A stretch of DNA of 64,000 nucleotides from Bdellovibrionaceae bacterium UBA6502 (GTDB lineage Bacteria > Bdellovibrionota > Bdellovibrionia > Bdellovibrionales > UBA840), in assembly GCA_002436415.1 (NCBI GenBank), contig DJMA01000027.1, positions 62,001 to 126,000 of the forward strand, in the 5' to 3' direction. How positions within the stretch are numbered: position 1 is the stretch's first letter; each line of letters opens with the position of its first letter. The translations under genes were made by a program, and so were the position numbers. Shown piece by piece: positions 9,197 to 17,016 of the stretch. The notes under the pieces are model-generated. The model ran no database searches. It had not been told where the DNA came from and saw only the letters and a list, made by a program, of their open reading frames with translations.

Positions 9197-9731
9197 TGTT
9201 ATAGTCTTTCTATTTTTTAGTGGCTTAAGCTTCGCAGATACCTATGTACGCGAAGACGGGAGCTTTGTCGATTCTCAAGATCGAAAGCTTGTTGAATTTC
9301 AATTGAACAAATTTGTATCAGAATGCATTTTTATCGGTTCTGCTGAGGCAAAAAATATCGAGAGAATGGACTCTATTTTTTCTAATGAAAAGAAGAATCT
9401 GAAAAAGAACCAGTTGGCTTGCTACGATGAACATCTGTCCAAAATGAAGTCGGTGAACTTTTTGTACCGAAAATTGTGTTCTGACCTAAGCTATAATGGC
9501 ATACCTAAAACACCTAAGAAATTGCTAAATCAATTTGTAACAGTCAGACAATTTCAGGATGGAATTTCATTGATGCACATTGTATTAAATGACTGTCTTA
9601 CTAGTTTGGGAACGAACGAAAATTATATTGTTCCAAGTTCATCCGCGGAATCTAAGACAGGCTTGATTCGTCGATTAAACGCCATTGACACTGAAATGAA
9701 ATTTAGAACTAATCGTGTGGAGATAAGATGA
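9180..9731 (+). CDS. Exported protein of unknown function in Glt-like operon
   Basis: Start chosen at TTG 9180 because MIKKTSVIVFLFFSGLSFA is a normal signal peptide. ATG 9159 lies in frame but adds seven residues (MIEFSWN) before the basic region and makes a longer overlap with the upstream gene. The mature part (~165 aa) is alpha-helical with four cysteines (in SECIFIG, LACYDEH, RKLCSDL and NDCLTS) that could form two periplasmic disulfides. The stop overlaps the start of the barrel gene (ATGA). No family recognised; it is probably part of the same envelope complex. Confidence 0.6.
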   Translation: MIKKTSVIVFLFFSGLSFADTYVREDGSFVDSQDRKLVEFQLNKFVSECIFIGSAEAKNIERMDSIFSNEKKNLKKNQLACYDEHLSKMKSVNFLYRKLCSDLSYNGIPKTPKKLLNQFVTVRQFQDGISLMHIVLNDCLTSLGTNENYIVPSSSAESKTGLIRRLNAIDTEMKFRTNRVEIR

Positions 9732-10891
9732 AGATTTTAATATTATTTTTTTTCTCCATTCTTTGCACCAATGCAATGGCCGCTTTTCACGGAGATGTAG
9801 AAGCTGGGGTATCGAGCTTTAATAATCCTCTTTATTTAGATGATCCAGATACAAGTTCAACGGCTTACCAAATCAATCCAAGACTAAAGTACGATCTTTC
9901 AAGTGATATTGTATATGCCGATATTGAACTAGATGCTGAGTACACTAACTTCAGTGGAGTTACTGGTGGGGATATTTTAAACTCTGATCTGCAACTAGAA
10001 ACTGGTTTGGGAAATGGCCAAACCAAATATTTGGGTTTATTTGCAAAAACAAGTAGAGAGAAAAATTTAATAGATAATGAATTGGGTGTTGCCCCGCCGG
10101 TTTTTAATGATACTAGCACTGGAATCGTTTCAGACTTTTCAATTAGCAAAAAAAGTTCCATCTATTTACATTATGAGCAATCTACCACAGATGTGGATCT
10201 AGATGATTTTGCATATTTAAACTCTAAAAAAAGTCTTGCTTACCTCGGATATCGTTTCCGATTTTTGCCTGAAACTTTCTTCTTTCTTCAGGCAGAAAGC
10301 TTTGATGGGAAATTTAAAGACGGTTTGATTAATGAAAACAGCTCTGACGATAACGTAGCAAGAAGGCTTAAGTACGATTATACTGGTACGGGAATTATAG
10401 CTGGGGTTAAGGGAAAACTTACCAAATACACTAGCATTGATGCTAGTTTTGGCTTAAAACAAATCGATTATGATGATGACAACCAGTTTTCAGAGCCTGT
10501 GTTTTCTTTCGTATTTACCGATCAAATTACTCCCAAGGACAGCCTAATCGCTGGTTACATTTACAGCGTAGAAGACTCTAGTTTTACCAACTGGGTTCTA
10601 AAGCAAGATATGAACATCGGTTATGCTAAAATTATCAACGATACCTTTTTGTTTCTTTTAAAGATGTCTTATATTTACTATAGTTACTCTGAGCCTCAGA
10701 GAAGGGAAGACCAGCGTCTCCTTGCAAAAATGCAGTTTGATTATGTGTTCTCTCCTGGCTTTGCAGTGGTAACTAAACTAAATATGGATATTCTTGTATC
10801 AGATGCCTATGATCTTGATTCTTCAGCAGATGATAAACCAGCTTCTTACCAAGCTGGTGACTTTGGTATCTATTTGAAATCGAGTTTCTAA
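9728..10891 (+). CDS. Predicted outer-membrane beta-barrel protein (GltA/B/H-like porin)
   Basis: A 387-aa protein with signal peptide MKILILFFFSILCTNAMA and alternating hydrophobic/polar strands separated by acidic turns (for example SIYLHYEQST, DASFGLKQIDYDDD). It ends in the typical outer-membrane-protein C-terminus GIYLKSSF with a terminal Phe, the BAM recognition residue. The strand pattern suggests a barrel of roughly 14-18 strands. In Myxococcus the Glt motor contacts outer-membrane barrels of this size encoded beside TPR proteins, so a similar trans-envelope assembly is plausible but inferred. The stop codon overlaps the RNase J start by one base. Confidence 0.72.
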   Translation: MKILILFFFSILCTNAMAAFHGDVEAGVSSFNNPLYLDDPDTSSTAYQINPRLKYDLSSDIVYADIELDAEYTNFSGVTGGDILNSDLQLETGLGNGQTKYLGLFAKTSREKNLIDNELGVAPPVFNDTSTGIVSDFSISKKSSIYLHYEQSTTDVDLDDFAYLNSKKSLAYLGYRFRFLPETFFFLQAESFDGKFKDGLINENSSDDNVARRLKYDYTGTGIIAGVKGKLTKYTSIDASFGLKQIDYDDDNQFSEPVFSFVFTDQITPKDSLIAGYIYSVEDSSFTNWVLKQDMNIGYAKIINDTFLFLLKMSYIYYSYSEPQRREDQRLLAKMQFDYVFSPGFAVVTKLNMDILVSDAYDLDSSADDKPASYQAGDFGIYLKSSF

Positions 10892-12549
10892 TGAAATCAA
10901 ATATCGAGTGGATTCCTATTGGAGGCCTCGGAGAAGTTGGAATGAATAATATGTTGATCAAAACGGATCAACATAGCTTTCTTCTTGATTGTGGAACGGC
11001 GAGTAGTCATTCTCCTTGGTTGGGCTATGATTCAGTGGCCCCCGATTATCGTTATATTTTTGGAGAACAAAACTTATTTGCATGGCCCGATGATATTTTA
11101 TTGAGTCATGGCCATGAAGATCACATTGGCGGACTTCCTTTATTTTTAAAACATTGTCCTAAAAAAGTGCGCCTCCACGCAACGCCATTTAGTGCGGAGC
11201 TCATTCGTAAAAAACTTGGGGAATATCCTTCGGTAAAACAGTATTGGGAGCTTCATGTTCACAAACAAGCCGAAGAATTCTCTCTCGGGCCTTGGAAGGT
11301 GAAGTACTTTTTTAACAACCATTCTATTTATGATTCAAACTGTATGCTTTTTGATTTAGATGGATTTAAAGTATTTCATACAGGGGATTTTAGACTTGAT
11401 AAGACAACTTACAAAGATCCTAGTTTTGCAATCGAAAAAGTTTTGCAGGCTGAGGGAACCATCGATTTAATGATGGCTGATTCGACCAATGCCGAGAGAC
11501 TTGGTTGGTCTTTGTCTGAAGGTGACATTGGTGATCAATTTGAACAAATCATTGCGAACTCTCAAAAGGCAGTAGTGGTGTCTTTGTTTGCATCGAATGT
11601 TCGTCGTTTACAACACATTATAGAAGCGGCTCGGGTGAATGGACGCAAGCTTTGTTTTATGGGACGAAGTATGGAAAAGTTTGTCGACCTAGCTCAGGTT
11701 TTTGATGTTTTTCAAATTAAAGACAGCGAAAGAATTGAAATTGACGACATTGCAAATCATCCTAGAAATTCCTTTGTGCTATTTTGCACAGGATCTCAGG
11801 GTGAGTATCAAGCAGCTCTTAGTCGAATTGTTCATGATCAATTTAAAAACTTCCATCTTGAAAAAGGCGATACTTTTATTCATTCAGCCTTACAAATTCC
11901 TGGAAATGAACTAAAAGTTAGAAACCTCTTTAACCGCTGCGTGGAGAGAGGTGTAAACATCATCAGAAACGATGGTAAGCATTTGGTTCACACCACCGGG
12001 CATGCTTATGCTGAAGAGTTAAAAGAAAGCATTGCTAAAGTAAAACCGAAAAACTTTTTACCAGTTCATGGTGACGGTTGTATGTTAAAACGTCATGCCG
12101 AACTAGCTACAGAGGCGAGTCCATCAAGCAATGTTCATCAAATCCTTAATGCTTCGAGTTTAGTATACAATGGTAGTACTTTTGAACAAGTGAAGGTGGC
12201 AGAGGACTTCCCAAAAGCTTGGACTAAATTTAAGTTTTCAGGAAGCGTGAATTCTCGAGAGATTAGAGATAAAAAGAAAATTGCAAGGGAAGGCCTAGTT
12301 AGTTTTGTTTTTGATATGGAGAGTTTGTTTACTCACAACCTGAGAGCGAGTTTGTTGTTTGTCGGTTGTCATTTTTTAGAAGATGATCCAGTTGAAGAAC
12401 ATGATATCTTGGAAAGAATTCGCCAAGATTTTTACCACAGGTATGATTCTAAAGTCGAAGTGGAGAAATGGTTTAATGATTGGCTCAGGGCCTTTTTTAA
12501 AAAACGTTTTGGTCAAAGGCCTGTAATTAAAATCGATAAAATAAAATAA
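10891..12549 (+). CDS. rnj: Ribonuclease J family metallo-beta-lactamase/beta-CASP nuclease
   Basis: A 552-aa protein opening with IPIGGLGEVGMNNM, the N-terminal signature of RNase J (usually GGLGEIGKNM). The zinc-binding HxHxDH motif is HGHEDH, followed by further ligands in FHTGDFRLD, the ADSTNAERLG segment, and the beta-CASP part ending with LPVHGDGCMLKRHAEL. RNase J is a cytoplasmic 5'-3' exo/endonuclease for mRNA decay and RNA maturation. Its ATG overlaps the barrel gene stop (TAATG), so it is translationally coupled to an envelope operon. That is an odd partner for an RNA-decay enzyme. Confidence 0.88.
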   Translation: MKSNIEWIPIGGLGEVGMNNMLIKTDQHSFLLDCGTASSHSPWLGYDSVAPDYRYIFGEQNLFAWPDDILLSHGHEDHIGGLPLFLKHCPKKVRLHATPFSAELIRKKLGEYPSVKQYWELHVHKQAEEFSLGPWKVKYFFNNHSIYDSNCMLFDLDGFKVFHTGDFRLDKTTYKDPSFAIEKVLQAEGTIDLMMADSTNAERLGWSLSEGDIGDQFEQIIANSQKAVVVSLFASNVRRLQHIIEAARVNGRKLCFMGRSMEKFVDLAQVFDVFQIKDSERIEIDDIANHPRNSFVLFCTGSQGEYQAALSRIVHDQFKNFHLEKGDTFIHSALQIPGNELKVRNLFNRCVERGVNIIRNDGKHLVHTTGHAYAEELKESIAKVKPKNFLPVHGDGCMLKRHAELATEASPSSNVHQILNASSLVYNGSTFEQVKVAEDFPKAWTKFKFSGSVNSREIRDKKKIAREGLVSFVFDMESLFTHNLRASLLFVGCHFLEDDPVEEHDILERIRQDFYHRYDSKVEVEKWFNDWLRAFFKKRFGQRPVIKIDKIK

Positions 12550-12570
12550 AAATAACTAAATAGGGAATAA

Positions 12571-12602
12571 AAAAAGGCTTCCATCGTAAATGGAAACCCT
12601 TA
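12571..12602 (-). terminator. Rho-independent terminator between convergent rnj and carboxypeptidase genes
   Basis: TTCCAT (12579-12584) pairs with ATGGAA (12589-12594), extended by GG/CC with one mismatch. Read on the minus strand the hairpin is followed by a run of T (the A run at 12568-12575), so it best serves the carboxypeptidase gene. On the plus strand only a weaker T-rich tail follows, so it may stop rnj transcripts less efficiently. Confidence 0.7.
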
Positions 12603-12623
12603 ATTTTATAGAAAGTCTGAGAC

Positions 12624-13874
12624 TTAGTATTCTAAGAAGTCCGTTGTAAAACCTAGTCTTTTACTGCGCGACTGAAGTACTCGGTACGGGTTGTCGGCAA
12701 ACTCAATTAGGTATAAGCAAGGATTGATGTTTTTGTTAAAGACAACTGGAATCATGTCTTGGCCAGGATAGAAACCACCACTCCACAGGCTTTTTGGATC
12801 TAGTTCAAAAGTGAAGGAAATGATTCCGTGTTCCCCGTAAGCCCAATCCGTTGTATCACCGCTGGTTTTGTATAAATCAGCAGAGGCTTGAGGGGTGTAG
12901 TTGTTCCATTTAGACATTCTGTTGGCCATAATTTCATGAACTCGACGATCTCTTTCGTTGGCAATCGGTTCGTCCGTATGTCCCCAAGGGTATAGGATTA
13001 GCTCGGAAAAAGTGTGGAAAGAAAGAAGAGTTGTGATGTTTGGCTTATTCTCTACAAAAGCTTTAATGGCTTGAGTTTCTGGCTCACTAAAAGGCTTAGG
13101 TCCCATATAAACATCTGAAGAAGTTCTTTTAGATGAACCACCGGTTCCCCATAAGTAACCATAGTTTCTGTTCAGGTCCACACCATAGGTTCCATCACCA
13201 TTATCACGACGATTTTTTCTCCACCTTTTATAAACACCATCAGCGATATCATGCTCCACTCCGTCAGGGTTTACCATTGGAATGATGTTGATTTCACGGC
13301 TATTGATGAGTTTTTGTAAATTGAAATTTTGAGAGTTGTAACCTTCTACTAAAGCTCTCGCAAGCATCAATGGCATTTCTGTAGATAGGTGCTCACGAGC
13401 ATGGTGAGTTCCGGTAAATACGATGGCCGGTAATTGACTTGAATATCTCATGTTACCAGAGATTTTAATGTTAACGATCATTCTTCCTTCGTGTGTTCTT
13501 CCTATGTTTTGAAGTTGAACGATGTTTGGATTCAGAGCTCGAATGGCTTGCATTTCACGTAGCATTTCGTCGTAGTTATGAAATTTGGAATCTTTGCTAG
13601 GGAAGTCGAATAGACCGGCTTCAGCTTTGAAGTGCTCAATTAGTTTTCCAGTTTTCTTGGCAGCCTCAAGGTCGTCTTTGTTTCCGATAAGGATGGCGTA
13701 GTCGTCATGGATTCCATGCTCAATTGCTAAACCAGCATTAAGTAGTTCTGTTCTTTCCACCTTGTTTGTTGCTTTTAGCTTCATCCAATATTTTTCAGCT
13801 TCTACTTGCTTGGCAGCGAAAGCGCTACAAGCAAAAGAAGTGAAAATAGATAGAAGCATAATTTTTGTGATCAT
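12624..13874 (-). CDS. Exported zinc carboxypeptidase (peptidase M14)
   Basis: Start chosen at ATG 13874, which has a GGGGGGA ribosome site and opens a signal peptide (MITKIMLLSIFTSFACSAFA). An in-frame ATG at 13922 would only add a non-signal extension. M14 motifs are complete: HxxE zinc ligands in HAREHLSTEMPL, the substrate-binding Arg/Asn region VDLNRNYGYLWG, the third zinc ligand in SFHTFSELILYPWG, and catalytic Glu in FTFELDP. It removes C-terminal amino acids from peptides outside the cytoplasm. Length 416 aa. It is transcribed alone with a terminator at 12571-12602. A nutritional or prey-degrading role is plausible in a predator but not shown. Confidence 0.9.
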   Translation of the reverse strand: MITKIMLLSIFTSFACSAFAAKQVEAEKYWMKLKATNKVERTELLNAGLAIEHGIHDDYAILIGNKDDLEAAKKTGKLIEHFKAEAGLFDFPSKDSKFHNYDEMLREMQAIRALNPNIVQLQNIGRTHEGRMIVNIKISGNMRYSSQLPAIVFTGTHHAREHLSTEMPLMLARALVEGYNSQNFNLQKLINSREINIIPMVNPDGVEHDIADGVYKRWRKNRRDNGDGTYGVDLNRNYGYLWGTGGSSKRTSSDVYMGPKPFSEPETQAIKAFVENKPNITTLLSFHTFSELILYPWGHTDEPIANERDRRVHEIMANRMSKWNNYTPQASADLYKTSGDTTDWAYGEHGIISFTFELDPKSLWSGGFYPGQDMIPVVFNKNINPCLYLIEFADNPYRVLQSRSKRLGFTTDFLEY

Positions 13875-13978
13875 ATGTTCCCCCCTATATGACATCGAAA
13901 GTTCGATGAACTTTAAATTCATTGGCCAAAGGCATTGGCTTAGAAATTCAAAAGTAATTCTTACCTAAGGCTAACGTA

Positions 13979-14036
13979 AATCTCTTTCATTGATTAGAGA
14001 TTCGACTAAAGTCGCTACGCATGCAGACCTAGGTCT
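13979..14036. repeat. Cluster of four adjacent palindromes between hpt and the M14 gene
   Basis: AATCTCT (13979-13985) pairs with AGAGATT (13996-14002). CGACT-AA-AGTCG follows at 14003-14014, then GCATGC (14019-14024), then the 12-base perfect palindrome AGACCTAGGTCT (14025-14036). The array lies downstream of hpt and about 105-160 bases upstream of the carboxypeptidase start. It could be RNA stems at the hpt 3' end or operator-like sites for the carboxypeptidase promoter. Confidence 0.5.
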
Positions 14037-14062
14037 AGGGAGGTATAGGTTTTTAAATTTGA

Positions 14063-14593
14063 TTAGTTCATGTTTACTGTAGCTACATAAGGTAGGTTTC
14101 GGTAGTAACCTTGGAAATCAAGGCCGTAGCCAACCACAAAGTCATCACCGATTTCAAAACCAACAAAGTCCACTTCACACTCTTCTTTTAAAGAATCTGG
14201 TTTTAGCAAAAGGCTGGCTGTTGTAATTGTTGCTGGATTTCTTGCGCCAATCACAGTCTTTAGATAGTTCATGGTTAAGCCTGAATCTACAATGTCTTCG
14301 ATAAGTAGAACGTGTTTGTCTTTTACAGAATTGGCTAAGTCTAAAGTTAATTTTACTTCGCCAGAAGATTTTGTGCTATTGCCGTAGCTTGAGCAGCCAT
14401 AAAACTCACATTGAATGTCCATATCAATTGCTCGTAAAAGGTCGGCGTAAAACATGATTGAACCTTTTAGCACTCCAACAGCAACGATGTCTTCTTTTCC
14501 GCTAAAACGTTCCTTGATTTGCTCGCCAAGCTCTTGAACTCGTTTTTGGATTTGTGCTTCAGAAATTAGAGTCGATAAATTCACGTGGTTCAT
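14063..14593 (-). CDS. hpt: Hypoxanthine phosphoribosyltransferase
   Basis: A 176-aa purine-salvage enzyme that transfers the phosphoribosyl group of PRPP to hypoxanthine or guanine in the cytoplasm. The PRPP-binding signature VLLIEDIVDSGLT lies near residues 94-106, VGVLKGSIMF forms the first phosphate loop region, and FVVGYGLDFQGYYRNLPYVA is the family C-terminal signature. Length is standard. ATG 14593 is preceded by a GGAG. It is separated by 143 bases from the upstream zinc-ribbon gene on the same strand and may have its own promoter. Confidence 0.95.
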   Translation of the reverse strand: MNHVNLSTLISEAQIQKRVQELGEQIKERFSGKEDIVAVGVLKGSIMFYADLLRAIDMDIQCEFYGCSSYGNSTKSSGEVKLTLDLANSVKDKHVLLIEDIVDSGLTMNYLKTVIGARNPATITTASLLLKPDSLKEECEVDFVGFEIGDDFVVGYGLDFQGYYRNLPYVATVNMN

Positions 14594-14736
14594 ATGTATC
14601 TCCTAGAAGGCTTAAAGTTATTGCATTCCCAGGAAACTGTCTAGAAAAAGGCTGTAGAATCAGGGTTTTTTTGTGATTTTTCGCAGAGTATCTTTTGAAC
14701 TGCAAATGCCTTAAGCGAACTAGCTGTTTTCTGTGC

Positions 14737-15651
14737 TTAGTTTTCAGGGGTAATTTGCACTAAAACGTAGAAGTTTGACTCGCCATTTACGTAATACTCT
14801 GAACGAAAAATATTAAAGGGCGGAAAAATGTTTTCAGTAGCAATATCAAAGGGTACTTGTGGAAGAAAGCCTTTAAGTAGTAACCACTGACCAGGCTTGA
14901 GATAATCTGAAAAGCTTAAAGCGGATGCAATATTCTCTTCTTGAATGATTTGGAAAGAGGTGATGATTTCAATTCGCAGGCGATTACTTTCTTCTGTCCA
15001 CTTAAGATTGTAACTAAAGTTGGAGCCATCGGGGTAGGGAGTTTCCACTAAAAACTGATTGTTGGCATTGGGTGTGCGGACTTCAGATAGTTGTTGGCTT
15101 AAAACACTAAAATTGTTTAAAACCTCTGGCATCGCCGGTAGCTTGTAGATTATATAATTCTCACCGCTTTGACGGGCCTCCATTTCTGGGAGCTCTAAAA
15201 CCTCAGGTCCTTCCAAAAAGAATAGGGAGATTTGAAATTCTGTCCAATTCAAGTTTTCAATAACAGGATCTTTGATGGATTTGGGCCCAGCATTCTTTTC
15301 CATAACTTCGTTTATGGTTGCTTCCAATTCCTCGACGACACCGGTGTCTTCTTGATCTTGAGATTTTTCTAATTGATCGTATTTTTCAGGGTCGGATTCC
15401 CTTAAAGCATTGAGTTGTTCAATATTGTACTCTTCTATTTTCTTTTCAAAGCCGTTGTATTTGCTGTAAAAATAGTAGCTTGAACCAATAAACAGGCAGA
15501 GAAATAAAAAGCCATAAAAGCCAGCACTTTTTAAAGCTTTCTGTTGGATATTATCTTCTGGAGCTTTGTAGCTAGGAATGTGTACTCCGCATTTTGCGCA
15601 AAAATCATCTTTGGGTTGTTCAAAGTTACATTTAGGGCAGTGAATTAACAT
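14737..15651 (-). CDS. Zinc-ribbon, single-span membrane protein of unknown function
   Basis: A 304-aa protein. Residues 1-24 form a zinc ribbon with two CxxC knuckles (CPKC and CAKC). A single transmembrane helix follows at about 44-62 (GFLFLCLFIGSSYYFYS), then an acidic coiled-coil-like stretch (EKKIEEYNIEQL, about 69-110), then a C-terminal domain of ~170 aa with predicted beta content. The topology would place the ribbon in the cytoplasm and the large domain in the periplasm. It is divergent from rsmH, sharing the intergenic region at 15652-15861. No family recognised beyond the ribbon. Confidence 0.7.
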   Translation of the reverse strand: MLIHCPKCNFEQPKDDFCAKCGVHIPSYKAPEDNIQQKALKSAGFYGFLFLCLFIGSSYYFYSKYNGFEKKIEEYNIEQLNALRESDPEKYDQLEKSQDQEDTGVVEELEATINEVMEKNAGPKSIKDPVIENLNWTEFQISLFFLEGPEVLELPEMEARQSGENYIIYKLPAMPEVLNNFSVLSQQLSEVRTPNANNQFLVETPYPDGSNFSYNLKWTEESNRLRIEIITSFQIIQEENIASALSFSDYLKPGQWLLLKGFLPQVPFDIATENIFPPFNIFRSEYYVNGESNFYVLVQITPEN

Positions 15652-15781
15652 TCCTCGTCTCCAGGCAAATTATTTTTTTTAATGTGGCGATTTTAAGCCG
15701 ACATGTCATCTCTCTATCCTCTTTTATATACTACACAAATTTAGTCTTTGAGTATTTGCTTAGCAGACCATTCCTAAACTT

Positions 15782-15810
15782 TTGACCAGGTCTTTAATTC
15801 GGATTAGCAT
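15782..15810 (+). promoter_or_regulatory. Candidate sigma70 promoter for the rsmH-ftsL-ftsI genes
   Basis: TTGACC at 15782-15787 (5 of 6 to the -35 consensus) is followed after exactly 17 bases by TAGCAT at 15805-15810 (4 of 6 to the -10 consensus). Initiation would fall near 15817. The leader would then contain a small hairpin with ATGTCC (15830-15835) pairing GGACAT (15842-15847) upstream of the rsmH ATG. Confidence 0.45.
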
Positions 15811-15861
15811 GTTTGTAAATAGAGTGTGAATGTCCATGGAGGGACATGTTTTAATATTTCC

Positions 15862-16743
15862 ATGTCTTTCGAATTACACAAACCCGTCCTTTTAAAAAAT
15901 TTCCTAGAGCAACTTAGCTACTTTGATAATGTGCAAAACTATTTGGATTGCACCTTCGGGCGTGGTGGACATGCCGCAGAGGTTTTGCAGGCTTTCCCAG
16001 AGGCAAAGCTATTTGCTGTGGATCAGGATCAAGAGGCTTTGGATTACGCAAAGTCTGATTTTGTTCCAAAGTTTCAAGATAGAGAACTTCAGTTTTTTCA
16101 TGAAAACTTTATGACCATGGATTTTGCCGAAAAAGGCATTAAGGACATGGATTTAATATTAGCGGACCTTGGCGTGAGTTCACCGCAATACGATCAAGCA
16201 GAGCGAGGATTTAGTTTTAACAAAGACGGGCCTTTGGATATGCGCATGGATCGTCGAAAAGAATTAACAGCGGCTGAGATCATTAACGAATGGGATGAAG
16301 AAGATTTAATTGATCTCTTTAAAAATATGGGGGAACATCGCCGACCATTTCGTGTGGTAAGAGCGATTGTAAATGATCGAAAAGAAAAACCTTATACTTC
16401 CACCCGAGAGCTTGCGAGCTTGATAGAAAGAGTAGATGGATGGAAAAAGAAAGGGAGTCACCCTGCCACCAAGTACTTTATGGCTCTGCGTTTGCAGGTA
16501 AATCAAGAGATAAATCTGCTTCCAGAATCTCTTGAAAATTTAATCCGAGCCCTTCGTCCAGGCGGAAGGCTGTTTGTGATTAGTTTTCACTCTATGGAAG
16601 ATCGAATTATAAAACATCGTTTTAAAGATTTGCAAAGCTTTGGTAAGATCGTAAATAAGAAGGTGATTCAAGCGGATGAGGAAGAGTTGCAAGACAATCC
16701 TCGAGCAAGAACAGCTAAGTTACGCATTTTTGAAAGAGGCTAA
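15862..16743 (+). CDS. rsmH: 16S rRNA (cytosine1402-N4)-methyltransferase RsmH (MraW)
   Basis: SAM-dependent methyltransferase acting on 16S rRNA in the ribosome P-site region, and usually the first or second gene of the dcw cluster. The family opening MSFELHKPVLL fixes the start at ATG 15862. GTG 15826 would add twelve unrelated residues. Motifs seen: LDCTFGRGGHAAEVL (SAM site), LADLGVSSPQYDQAERGFSF, GPLDMRMD, and RPGGRLFVISFHSMEDRIIK. Length 293 aa. No good ribosome site sits close to ATG 15862; GGAGGGA lies 18-25 bases upstream inside a small hairpin. mraZ, which often precedes it, is absent. The next gene starts 2 bases after the stop. Confidence 0.95.
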   Translation: MSFELHKPVLLKNFLEQLSYFDNVQNYLDCTFGRGGHAAEVLQAFPEAKLFAVDQDQEALDYAKSDFVPKFQDRELQFFHENFMTMDFAEKGIKDMDLILADLGVSSPQYDQAERGFSFNKDGPLDMRMDRRKELTAAEIINEWDEEDLIDLFKNMGEHRRPFRVVRAIVNDRKEKPYTSTRELASLIERVDGWKKKGSHPATKYFMALRLQVNQEINLLPESLENLIRALRPGGRLFVISFHSMEDRIIKHRFKDLQSFGKIVNKKVIQADEEELQDNPRARTAKLRIFERG

Positions 16744-16745
16744 GG

Positions 16746-17015
16746 TTGAATCGTTCCAGATGGAATTCGTTTTTAAATCTAATGATCCTAGTGGGGACAT
16801 TATTTACGGTGGTTTTCTTTAAAATGGAAATTCGCCGAATGGGTTATGTAGTGTGGAAACTATCTCGCGCCGAAAAAATCGCCGAAGATACTAAGAACCT
16901 ACATAAGCTAGAATATGCTCGATTAACTCGCCCTGAAAGAATCGAAGCTTTCGCTGCTAATTTCTTTTCTTTAAAAAAAGCAGAACACCAGCAAGTCGTC
17001 TACATGGAGGATTAA
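16746..17015 (+). CDS. ftsL: Cell division protein FtsL-like bitopic membrane protein
   Basis: An 89-aa protein from TTG 16746, with AGAGG about six bases upstream. It has a short basic N-terminus, one transmembrane helix (about residues 10-26, LNLMILVGTLFTVVFF) and a periplasmic helical segment with heptad character (KLSRAEKIAEDTKNLHKLEY). This is the FtsL topology, and the position between rsmH and ftsI is the conserved place for ftsL. FtsL joins FtsB and FtsQ to activate FtsWI at the septum. Sequence conservation in this family is low, so identity rests on topology and context. One base separates it from ftsI. Confidence 0.8.
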   Translation: MNRSRWNSFLNLMILVGTLFTVVFFKMEIRRMGYVVWKLSRAEKIAEDTKNLHKLEYARLTRPERIEAFAANFFSLKKAEHQQVVYMED

Positions 17016-17016
17016 T

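Noticed and set aside
12566..12602. Strong terminator for rnj on the plus strand
   Set aside because: The hairpin is followed by a good T run only on the minus strand, so it is assigned mainly to the carboxypeptidase gene.
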